Shown one piece after another: positions 6,092 through 12,613 of a DNA stretch of 21,194 nucleotides. A program made the position numbers and the translations under genes. The notes under the pieces were generated by a model. The model was not told where the DNA came from and searched no databases. It worked only from the letters and a program-made list of their open reading frames with translations. The number at the start of each line of letters is the position of its first letter. The first letter of the stretch is position 1. The stretch lies in contig JAJEFL010000108.1 of the NCBI GenBank assembly GCA_022820435.1, positions 1 through 21,194 of the forward strand. Reading direction: 5' to 3'. Origin of the DNA: Bin80 sp022820435. Lineage in GTDB: Bacteria; Bacteroidota; Rhodothermia; Rhodothermales; Bin80.

Positions 6092-7252
6092 TCATTCCAG
6101 AGAAGAATCCGTGTCAATCGTGAGCGTGATTTCGGGGTGCGTACCGGGTGCGGTGATCGCATTCAGAACCTCAAAGGTGATCAGATAAGGCGCATCATGC
6201 CCAGACGTTTTCAGAACGAATCCCGTCTGTGCGTGGGGAGCGACCTCTACGAGATCTGCATCCTCGTGGAACGTAAAATAAGAGGTGTTTCGCAACAAAA
6301 AACGGGCATCCGAATGATTGATCAGCGTAACATTCAAGACGGAGGTGCCGGGCCGGAATTCTGCCCCCGCGACGGTGATGGATGCGTGAAGCAGGGGCAG
6401 GAGTTCGGATTCGCGCCCGATCAGCGTATTGCGGTGCCAGGCAGCGGTGCGGCGGGTCCGCAGACCTTCATGAATACCTTCGGCAGTCCGCTCCTCTGCA
6501 AATACCAGCGTCACCGGGCGGTGTCCGCCTTTGGCGACCTCGAAGTCCCAGTCGATCAGTCCGTGCACATCACTGGTGCCAAGGATCGCCAGATTATGGT
6601 CCAGGGCAATCTGGAGCGCTTCATCCGAGTAGGTGAATTGGTTCGCTACCTCAATGCCATGCAGCAGGTCTTCCGCAATGAGTGTCCGGTGCATCTCGTC
6701 CAGTTCTGCGATTCCGTCCGCACGCTGTGATGTCCATGCGGGATGATTCCAGAATGTGAATGCTCCCTGCTGCTTCGCCTCTTCAAAGACATCCATGACA
6801 TCTATCGCAGTTTCTCCCCGATCTGCCGCCAGTGCATTCGCATCGGTAAGGAAGATCGCATTCACATGTCCGGGAGGCATGGCACGGGTAATCTCCGCCC
6901 CCGGAATGATGATCAGGGGATGGTCATGATTTGCATTTTTGGCGACCTCAAAGGCACGGTTATGGTCGGGTAGAGGAAGGTCGGCCCGGTGCGGGAGATA
7001 CTCCAGATGTTCCGTGACGGCAATTGCGTCCAGTTCATCACGGTGTGCCTCCTGAACACGGATGTCTGGCCAGACACTCCCGTCCGAGAAAACCGTGTGC
7101 ATATGCAGGTCGCAGGCCAGCGTATAGTATCCGGGAATATCGGGGAACTCAATGGCACGGTGCTCCTGTGCCTGTGCACGATTGGAGATCATGAGCAGTG
7201 CAACAAGGGGTAGGGCGTAACGCATTGGTTTGAATGGCTTAGTGATTGGCAT
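6092..7252 (-). CDS. Exported PHP-domain phosphoesterase, Sb-PDE-like
   Basis: A 386-residue exported metal-dependent phosphoesterase of the PHP superfamily. A signal peptide ends near residue 28 (ISNRAQAQ). PHP motifs follow in order: DLHMHTVFSDG (His50 and His52), TEH (80-82), PGAEIT (117-122), FWNHPAW and GTSDVHG. All metal-binding His/Asp/Glu positions expected of the fold appear present. The C-terminal 110 residues form a beta-rich domain (ITVAGAEFRPGTSVLNV), like the extra domain seen in Sb-PDE-type phosphodiesterases. The substrate is unknown; PHP enzymes include polymerase-associated exonucleases, histidinol phosphatase and nucleotide phosphodiesterases. The long start gives MPITKPFKP; Met10 (MRYALPL) would give a more typical signal peptide. 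It follows the 7271-7906 gene by 18 bp and is probably cotranscribed. Confidence 0.82.
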   Translation of the reverse strand: MPITKPFKPMRYALPLVALLMISNRAQAQEHRAIEFPDIPGYYTLACDLHMHTVFSDGSVWPDIRVQEAHRDELDAIAVTEHLEYLPHRADLPLPDHNRAFEVAKNANHDHPLIIIPGAEITRAMPPGHVNAIFLTDANALAADRGETAIDVMDVFEEAKQQGAFTFWNHPAWTSQRADGIAELDEMHRTLIAEDLLHGIEVANQFTYSDEALQIALDHNLAILGTSDVHGLIDWDFEVAKGGHRPVTLVFAEERTAEGIHEGLRTRRTAAWHRNTLIGRESELLPLLHASITVAGAEFRPGTSVLNVTLINHSDARFLLRNTSYFTFHEDADLVEVAPHAQTGFVLKTSGHDAPYLITFEVLNAITAPGTHPEITLTIDTDSSLE

Positions 7253-7270
7253 GGGGCCCGTAAATGCAGG

Positions 7271-7906
7271 TCAGATGATCTGTATCTTCGTTTTATCCCA
7301 GTTGAGTTTTTGTTTCGGCGTTGCACTGTCTGTCGCGTACTCCGTCAGATGGACACCGTTCATCTGACGGGGGATTTCGTTTCCCTCGGAGTCAACCTGC
7401 ACCAGAATCCCCTTCACGGGATGGAATGCCGCAAAGTGATAGGCCAGAGTCTCTGCCTTGCCGAGCTTCCTTTTCATCTTAGCCGCGTATCGCCGGGCTT
7501 CCTGAATCGGTGCTTTATTGATGGTCAGCATGCCCATATTTTTGACCAACTGCTGCATGATGGTGTCGCGGGCGGCCTCGTATGCACCGGGCTGATGCGG
7601 ATTATAAGCAATGCAAGTGACCGGGGCAACCCCGTGAGCAGAGGGGATTTCGTTTTCATAAATGTCACAACTGGCCAGGATCTGCATGAGGTCTGCATCC
7701 CAGGCGGTGAACATCCAGGGCCCCCACTCACCTTCGGGCCCGTAGGTTTCAATGTCTTTGGTTCTGGCCCATGCTGCATATTTCTGGCATTCGGTCAGCG
7801 CACTCTCGGCGGTTCGGGTTGCGATTTCAGGGAGCGGCATCAGCAGATCCCCGTCCTCGTTCGGCGTTGCAGGATAGGTAGTCAGGATAATGGTCTGTTC
7901 GTTCAT
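7271..7906 (-). CDS. Uncharacterised cytosolic protein
   Basis: A 211-residue soluble protein without signal peptide or membrane segment. I do not recognise a family. Visible traits are a Trp-rich segment (GEWGPWMFTAWDADL), several Cys, a helical stretch rich in Lys/Arg/Ala (EARRYAAKMKRKLGKAETLAYH), and a beta-like C-terminal part (GILVQVDSEGNEIPRQ). It is the first gene of the minus-strand run with the PHP enzyme 18 bp downstream, so a joint role is possible. Its first codons and about 265 bp of upstream DNA recur in diverged form at 10632-10920. Confidence 0.7.
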   Translation of the reverse strand: MNEQTIILTTYPATPNEDGDLLMPLPEIATRTAESALTECQKYAAWARTKDIETYGPEGEWGPWMFTAWDADLMQILASCDIYENEIPSAHGVAPVTCIAYNPHQPGAYEAARDTIMQQLVKNMGMLTINKAPIQEARRYAAKMKRKLGKAETLAYHFAAFHPVKGILVQVDSEGNEIPRQMNGVHLTEYATDSATPKQKLNWDKTKIQII

Positions 7907-8170
7907 GATACGGACGGTTTGCTGTAGATCTCGGACAGAGAAAGTTTGGATTCCGGTTGTCGTTCAAAGGCTTCGCTTGATGAAGTTGTATGTCGGCCTA
8001 TAAGTTCGGCAATTTTGGTTTAAAAATCACAGCATCTGATTTTCAACTCATACATTGAAGATCCCCGTCCGGTTGCAGGGCATGATGTTTGCAGAATCTG
8101 CGGCGATACCTGCTTCCTGGATGGCAGAATTTCTCTGCTCCGAATCAAGCCGCCAACTGAACTATTCCCC
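7907..8170. repeat. Upstream region of the 7271-7906 gene, diverged direct repeat copy 1
   Basis: This non-coding stretch aligns by eye with 10668-10920 over its whole length. Shared blocks include TGTTCGTTCA(C/T)GATACGG, TTCAAAGGCTTCG, TGTCGGCC, a TTTAAAAA-rich segment, CTGATTTTC, and later CGGCGATA with GGATCAGAGAATTT-like text. No gene is seen in it. It probably contains the promoter of the minus-strand run. Confidence 0.55.
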
Positions 8171-8550
8171 AGGTATCTGTCTGCGAATCCCATATTGATT
8201 TGAGTTCGGATACGAAAAACGTACTACAGATGGGGTTATGCAGGGAAAATCACAAAAATCAGTCTGGAGGCAGTTGGCAGTGAGAAAAGTAGAAAATGCC
8301 TCTGCAGTGGTGATTTTGCATTCATAATGTCAGATAGAATGATGAATATCTTTAAAAAGCAGCCGCTGCATGCAGGGGCTGACAGATTTTCAGGGGATGG
8401 TCGACATGGCTTATCTCAGATCCTCCTGCAAATTCGGGATAGATTCACGTTTGCCGCCTCACAGTATGCTCTGGGCGAAGCCGCATTCACCGTATTCGGG
8501 GTTTCTGCCCGTTTCAATGACTTGGCATGCTGGAGTGAAGACCTGCGGAA
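8171..8550. other. Intergenic stretch downstream of the membrane-protein array
   Basis: No gene supported. It contains the terminator at 8352-8381 and, from 8465, the 3' part of tandem unit 1 beyond the stop codon of the 8551-9033 gene. Plus-strand frames here (for example from 8327) are antisense shadows of that gene. Confidence 0.4.
8352..8381 (-). terminator. Rho-independent terminator of the membrane-protein array
   Basis: On the minus strand a near-perfect palindrome (arms CAGCC..CTGCA and TGCAG..GGCTG, one central-flank mismatch) is followed at once by CTTTTTAAAG. A GC-rich stem followed by a T run is the classical intrinsic terminator form. It lies about 170 bp downstream of the stop of the last minus-strand gene of the array and upstream of the next minus-strand gene's promoter region. 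Confidence 0.55.
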
Positions 8551-9033
8551 TCAATCGGCATCCTGCCCCGCAGTGCGCTCCGGTCTGTCAATTGGGGACA
8601 TCATGCCGTCACTTGTGGTTTCTGCGGTATTGTCTGCATCCTCAATTGGCCTTGCACGCTTAAAGAATGACCATTCATAGTGTTTATGCCCCTGGAACGT
8701 CGCTACAAATAGCCAACAAAGCAACCAAAAGCCAAAAAACCACATATATTGCCCCCAGGCGATAAGTATGTCCGACTCGGACAGAGCGGACCAGATTACC
8801 CCAACGGAAGTTAGCCCCAGTGCCGCAGATATACTAAGCCCCCATGCCACACTAAATCGTTTAATACCTTTCTCCAGAATCAGATACAAAAACACCACCA
8901 AAATCACCGTCACCAGCGCACCCCAAAGCATGTTCATGTCACTGTAAGCATCGTCAAGATTTCCCCAGTATCTCGAAAAACTAAACAGAGGAACTAGCAG
9001 AGCTAATAAGATATTTATATATTTCCGAATCAT
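8551..9033 (-). CDS. Four-helix membrane protein, array copy B1
   Basis: A 160-residue integral membrane protein with four predicted transmembrane helices at about residues 6-22, 35-54, 61-84 and 89-113. A charged cytosolic-type tail follows (SFFKRARPIEDADNTAETTSDG). No known family is recognised. It is a tandem paralogue of the 9177-9656 gene, about 80% identical by eye; the tail is almost invariant and changes concentrate in helices 1 and 4. Upstream, where the paralogue has a full lipoprotein gene, only a 50-bp relic remains (9034-9090). Small polytopic proteins duplicated beside a secreted or lipid-anchored partner can be immunity proteins, but nothing here proves that. Confidence 0.68.
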   Translation of the reverse strand: MIRKYINILLALLVPLFSFSRYWGNLDDAYSDMNMLWGALVTVILVVFLYLILEKGIKRFSVAWGLSISAALGLTSVGVIWSALSESDILIAWGQYMWFFGFWLLCWLFVATFQGHKHYEWSFFKRARPIEDADNTAETTSDGMMSPIDRPERTAGQDAD

Positions 9034-9090
9034 CGTCTACTCAGGTTTTGACGGTTTACAATGTTTCAGGCATCCATTACGCGTACTTTG
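9034..9090 (-). pseudogene. Relic of the 3' end of the 'A' lipoprotein gene
   Basis: Aligns with 9657-9713, the last codons of the 9660-10175 gene and its junction with the membrane-protein gene. Shared blocks include TTTACAATG, TCAGGTTTTG and ACGCGTACTTT on the plus strand. Several base changes and stops destroy the frame. It marks the boundary between the tandem units and shows that the ancestral unit carried gene A. Confidence 0.55.
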
Positions 9091-9713
9091 TATACTCTGG
9101 GCGAAGCCGCATTCACCGTATTCGGGGTTTCTGTCCGTTCCGATGACTTGGCATGCCGGAGTGGAGACCTATGGAATCAATCGGCATCCTGCCCCGCGGT
9201 ACGCTCCGGTCTGTCAGTTGGGGACATCATGCCGTCACTTGTAGTTTCTGCGGTACTGTCTGCATCCTCAATTGGCCTTGCACGCTTAAAGAATGACCAT
9301 TGGTAGCGCTTATATTCTTGAGGCATCACCACAAATATTCCCATCAACCAAAGGCCAGAAAACCACATATATTGCCCCCAGGCGATAAATATATCCAACT
9401 CAGACAGAGCGGACCAGGCTACCCCAACGGAGATCAGCCCCAGTGCCAGAGATATACCAATGCCCCATGCCACACTAAATCGTTCAATATCTTTCTCCAG
9501 AATCAGATACAAAAACACCACCAGAATCACCGTCACCAGTGCACCCCAAAGTAAGTTCACATCACTGTAAGCATCATCAAGATTTCGCCAGTATCTCGAA
9601 AAACTAAACAGAGAAAATAGCAGAGATAATAAGATGTTTATATATTTTTTCCTCATCGCCTATTCAGGTTTTGGCGGTTTACAATGGTCCAAACACTGAT
9701 CACGCGTACTTTT
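9091..9713. repeat. Tandem repeat unit 2
   Basis: Paralogous to 8465-9090, beginning with the same CTCTGGGCGAAG element (9095-9106) and ending with ACGCGTACTTT. It contains gene B2 and the end of gene A. The DNA identity is highest over the 3' end of the B gene and the 80 bp after its stop codon. Confidence 0.65.
9177..9656 (-). CDS. Four-helix membrane protein, array copy B2
   Basis: A 159-residue paralogue of the 8551-9033 product with the same four transmembrane helices and the same tail (RARPIEDADSTAETTSDG). Helix 4 is the most divergent part (GLWLMGIFVVMPQ in place of GFWLLCWLFVATFQ). Its ATG lies 3 bp after the TAG of the upstream gene A, so the two are translationally coupled and likely act together. 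Family unknown. Confidence 0.68.
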   Translation of the reverse strand: MRKKYINILLSLLFSLFSFSRYWRNLDDAYSDVNLLWGALVTVILVVFLYLILEKDIERFSVAWGIGISLALGLISVGVAWSALSELDIFIAWGQYMWFSGLWLMGIFVVMPQEYKRYQWSFFKRARPIEDADSTAETTSDGMMSPTDRPERTAGQDAD

Positions 9714-10175
9714 ATTGTTGCTTACTTTTCTAGTGTATAGAAAGGCATCATACCCGAGACACCCCAACTGGTATGCAACCCACCCCCCTAAGACCCCAAA
9801 AAGGTTTGGAGACGTTATCATACCGCCCATTCCAGTCCCAATACACTTTGCAGCCTTCTTAGTAAATTCTAAATTGATGGTCAGTTCTGTATCCCTGTAT
9901 GCCCCATCGCAGCCTTGTTTGCATTTCTCACAATCGGCTTCTGTGTAGCAGTGACTTCCAATCAAACGGGAATTCATTACGGTTAACTCTTTGACTTCCT
10001 GCTCAATTTGCTCCATTGACTTTCCCGCCTCATGACCATCACGAACAATCTCAATGATTTCAAATGCTTGCTGCATGGGTTCGTCGTACTTTGAAAGTTC
10101 AACGGCAATGCGATTTGCTTTCAAAACTTTGGTGGTATCCATTATACCCTGTGAATGCTCGTAGGAAATTTCCAT
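9660..10175 (-). CDS. Gene A: Cys-rich, glycine-rich protein, main part of a broken lipoprotein gene
   Basis: A 171-residue frame. The first half is helical and charged (KYDEPMQQAFEIIEIVRDGHEAGKSMEQIEQE). A Cys cluster follows (CYTEADCEKCKQGC), then a glycine-rich hydrophobic segment (GTGMGGMITSPNLFGVLGGW) long enough to enter a membrane, and a Cys-Pro tail (CLDHCKPPKPE). No family recognised. The frame remains open upstream of the ATG for 12 more codons to a TAG at 10212-10214, and beyond it continues as a lipoprotein N-terminus (10215-10331). The natural gene was therefore probably about 223 codons. Whether the 171-residue part is made alone is unknown; it would lack a signal peptide. The membrane protein B2 follows after 3 bp. 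Confidence 0.5.
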   Translation of the reverse strand: MEISYEHSQGIMDTTKVLKANRIAVELSKYDEPMQQAFEIIEIVRDGHEAGKSMEQIEQEVKELTVMNSRLIGSHCYTEADCEKCKQGCDGAYRDTELTINLEFTKKAAKCIGTGMGGMITSPNLFGVLGGWVAYQLGCLGYDAFLYTRKVSNNKSTRDQCLDHCKPPKPE

Positions 10176-10214
10176 CCAGAGATCATTGTAAGCGGCAACC
10201 AGTTCCGGCGGCTA

Positions 10215-10331
10215 TTCATTAATGATCTTTAACCGATCCTCATTATTGTTCTGATCAAGTTCAGTAACTGAAGAGTAAGAACAGCCCGCAATGAGCAACA
10301 CGGAGGCTGCCAGAATTGTGTAGAATTTTAT
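10215..10331 (-). pseudogene. Lipoprotein N-terminus of gene A, separated by an in-frame TAG
   Basis: In frame with gene A this segment reads as a textbook lipoprotein start: KFYTILAASVLLIAGC, then SYSSVTELDQNNNEDRLKIINE and TAG. The codon at the expected start is ATA (10329-10331), one base from ATG. A TATATTTG box on the minus strand (10354-10361) matches the Bacteroidota -7 consensus TAnnTTTG and would give a leader of about 15-20 bases before that ATA. A longer frame to a GTG at 10448 exists but puts a long unlikely stretch before the signal peptide. I infer loss of the start and a nonsense mutation in one ancestral gene. Confidence 0.5.
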
Positions 10332-10353
10332 TGAAAAAAGGTTTGGTACATGC

Positions 10354-10361
10354 CAAATATA
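10354..10361 (-). promoter_or_regulatory. Possible Bacteroidota-type -7 box of gene A
   Basis: TATATTTG on the minus strand matches TAnnTTTG exactly and is well placed just upstream of the lipoprotein signal peptide. No convincing TTG -33 element is found at the usual 19-21 base distance. Confidence 0.25.
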
Positions 10362-10430
10362 AACAAACCGGTTCGAAAAATCACTATCGGATTCGTGCAA
10401 TCCAGCGGACCCGCTCCAGATAAAGGTACG

Positions 10431-10631
10431 CTCTGGGCGAAGTCTCACTCAGCAGATTCCCCGATTCTGGATGGCTTGGCTGTCTGCGGACATCACGCCG
10501 TCCAGTGCGTCCCCTGCGGTTACCGTCCACGTTTTCAGCAGATTGCCGAAAATGGCAATCATCTCCAAAATCCTGCATGCTGCGTCAAATCCCCGATTAA
10601 CTGGACAGGGGAACACATTTTCGCAGGATGT
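10431..10631 (-). pseudogene. Relic of a third membrane-protein copy
   Basis: A third CTCTGGGCGAAG element (10431-10442) is preceded on the minus strand by a frame ending VTAGDALDGVMSADS, which lines up with the TAETTSDGMMSPID tail of B1 and B2. On the plus strand, GGACATCACGCCGTC and CTGCGGT match GGACATCATGCCGTC and CTGCGGT in the two intact copies. The upstream part no longer resembles the membrane helices. This is probably the remains of a further unit; similarity is short, so the call is tentative. Confidence 0.35.
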
Positions 10632-10920
10632 CTAAAATGCGGTCAGGATCATGGCCTGTTCGTTCACGATACGGCCTGTTGTTGGTATCTGACGGCGAAT
10701 GGTTGGAGTCCGACTGTGTTCAAAGGCTTCGTTTGAGGATGCCTTCTGTCGGCCGATGAGTTTGGTGATTTTGTTTAAAAAATCGCAGGTGCCTGATTTT
10801 CGGTTCGTGCATTGAATGTAGGATTTAGGTTGAAGAGATGATGTTGCGGAATCCCCGGCGATATTTGTCTTGGATCAGAGAATTTTTCCGCCCGGAATCA
10901 GGCAGCAGACTGAACCATTA
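10632..10920. repeat. Diverged direct repeat copy 2, with the first codons of the 7271-7906 gene
   Basis: On the minus strand 10667-10632 reads VNEQAMILTAF and TAG, against MNEQTIILTTYPA at the start of the 7271-7906 product. The following 250 bp on the plus strand align with 7907-8170. It is a truncated second copy of that gene's 5' end and upstream region, clearly older than the B1/B2 duplication. Confidence 0.5.
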
Positions 10921-11150
10921 CGAAGGGCTGTCCGTTAGACCGGGCAGTAAATGAATGGATGCATTGGATCTCTTCTCAAAGAAATTGGCCGGTCATCGGG
11001 ACGGCATGTGCAGGAGATGCTCCCTCTTTGATCAGGAATATAAATCATGCGATCCGAACCCGTGATTCCAACTTTCAGAGATAGTTTTGCAGAGGGTTCA
11101 CAAGACATGCACATTTTTTGAAGCAATACGAATCAAACGCAGATCCTGTC
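10921..11150. other. Upstream region of the pyruvate kinase gene
   Basis: No gene seen. TAGTTTTG at 11082-11089 matches the Bacteroidota -7 consensus TAnnTTTG and would start transcripts about 55 bases before the ATG at 11151; no clear -33 partner is present. Confidence 0.3.
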
Positions 11151-12608
11151 ATGTCCTCAACGATGCCCCGCCACACAAAGATTATCTCCACGCTGGGCCC
11201 TGCCTCCAATAATCGGGATACGATTGCCGCCCTGATTGAAGCGGGTACGGATGTCGTGCGCCTGAATTTTTCGCACGGTGAGCATGACGATCACCGGAAA
11301 GTGGTCGCACTGGTTCGGCAGGAGGCAGAGCGGCAGGGGAAGCAGGTGGCCATACTGCAGGATCTTCAGGGACCGCGTATTCGGGTGGGAGCGGTTCAGA
11401 AAGGCGCGGTTACGCTTCTGGAAGGAGCCGAGGTAACGCTGTCTGCGTTCCGTTCTCCAGAAGACGTATCCTCCGAAAAGCACATCTATATCAGTTATGA
11501 CGCACTCGCCTGCGATCTGGCAATCGGAGGCCAGATCCTGATTGATGACGGCCGGCTGGTGCTTGCGGTCACCTCCATTACGGGAGAAGATGTTCAGGCA
11601 CGCGTGGAGGTGGGCGGGCTTTTAAAGTCGAGAAAAGGGGTCAACCTTCCCCGCGTGCGGACGAGCGGGCCCGCACTGACCGAAAAAGATCTCGCAGACC
11701 TTGAAGTCGGTATTGATCTGAATGTGGACTGGATCGCACTGTCTTTTGTACGCAATGAGACCGATGTTGTACATCTGCGCAAACACCTGAAAGCGGCGGG
11801 GCACCGGGCAGGGATCATTGCAAAAATTGAAAAACCGGAAGCCTTTGAGTCCATTGACGATATTCTGGCAGTCAGCAACGGAATCATGGTGGCACGGGGG
11901 GATCTGGGGATCGAAATGCCGATGTCCTCCATCCCGCACGCCCAAAAAACGATCATCCATAAATGTCTCCTGGCCGGCAAGCCGGTGATCACCGCAACGC
12001 AGATGCTGGAGAGTATGATCGAAAATCATGCGCCCACACGGGCCGAGGCGAGCGATGTTGCGAACGCGGTCCTGGATGGTACAGATGCCGTGATGCTGAG
12101 TGGAGAGACGGCGGTCGGTGCCCATCCTGCACATGTGGTCAAGGCCATGGCCCGGATCATCCGGTCCGCCGAAGAACACTGGTACGCACTGCCGGAACGA
12201 AGCCGCGGGCTCCCCGAAGGACTGAGTTCCATTGAAGATTTTCAGGATGTCACGGATGCGGTCAGCTTAACGGCCTGCGAACTTGCAGCACATGTCGGTG
12301 CACGGGCACTGGTCTGCCTGACCGCCTCCGGAACCACGGCGCGTGCACTTGCCAGACACCGCCCCCAGATGCCGGTCTATGCATTTACAGATTCTCCGCA
12401 TGTCATCGGGCAGGTCGGAGTACTGTGGGGGACCAAAGCGTTTCAGATTCCTTTTCAGAGTGATACGGATGCGGGAGTCAGACTGGTTCAGCAAACCCTG
12501 GTCAGTAAGGGGTATATAAGGAGCGGCGATACCATTGTAATCTGTGCGGGGATGCCACTTCCCCGCAAAGGCCGCACGAACCTCGTTCATGTGAGCTATG
12601 TAGACTAA
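11151..12608 (+). CDS. pyk: Pyruvate kinase
   Basis: Pyruvate kinase catalyses the last step of glycolysis: phosphoenolpyruvate plus ADP gives pyruvate plus ATP. With the ATG at 11151 it has 485 residues, the normal length. Motifs in order are KIISTLGPAS (10-19), DVVRLNFSHG (34-43, with the substrate Arg37), QDLQGPRIRVG (from 70), IAKIEKPEA, GDLGIEMP, ITATQMLESMI and PTRAEASDVANAVLDGTDAVMLSGETA. A C-terminal regulatory domain follows. The positions equivalent to 113/114/117/120 of the rabbit enzyme are Leu72, Gln73, Arg76 and Val79, which resemble K+-independent pyruvate kinases, though these usually have Lys rather than Arg at 117. An upstream TTG (11118) and an internal ATG (11163) are alternative starts; the latter gives MPRHTKI, the commonest family start. 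The next gene begins 5 bp after the stop. Confidence 0.95.
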   Translation: MSSTMPRHTKIISTLGPASNNRDTIAALIEAGTDVVRLNFSHGEHDDHRKVVALVRQEAERQGKQVAILQDLQGPRIRVGAVQKGAVTLLEGAEVTLSAFRSPEDVSSEKHIYISYDALACDLAIGGQILIDDGRLVLAVTSITGEDVQARVEVGGLLKSRKGVNLPRVRTSGPALTEKDLADLEVGIDLNVDWIALSFVRNETDVVHLRKHLKAAGHRAGIIAKIEKPEAFESIDDILAVSNGIMVARGDLGIEMPMSSIPHAQKTIIHKCLLAGKPVITATQMLESMIENHAPTRAEASDVANAVLDGTDAVMLSGETAVGAHPAHVVKAMARIIRSAEEHWYALPERSRGLPEGLSSIEDFQDVTDAVSLTACELAAHVGARALVCLTASGTTARALARHRPQMPVYAFTDSPHVIGQVGVLWGTKAFQIPFQSDTDAGVRLVQQTLVSKGYIRSGDTIVICAGMPLPRKGRTNLVHVSYVD

Positions 12609-12613
12609 GCAGA

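Larger units (their letters stand above)
8465..9090. repeat. Tandem repeat unit 1
   Basis: Unit of about 625 bp containing one four-helix membrane protein gene, its downstream sequence (starting with CTCTGGGCGAAG at 8469-8480) and a 50-bp relic of the end of the lipoprotein gene that precedes the paralogue in unit 2. It is directly followed by unit 2 (9091-9713). Confidence 0.65.

Noticed and set aside
8327..9306. Plus-strand ORFs ending SIGLARLKNDH in both tandem units
   Set aside because: They are antisense to the B genes; their similarity to each other follows from the duplication of the B genes.
10212..10448. A 78-residue lipoprotein starting at GTG 10448
   Set aside because: It would place about 39 polar residues before the signal peptide; the ATA at 10329-10331 fits the true N-terminus better.
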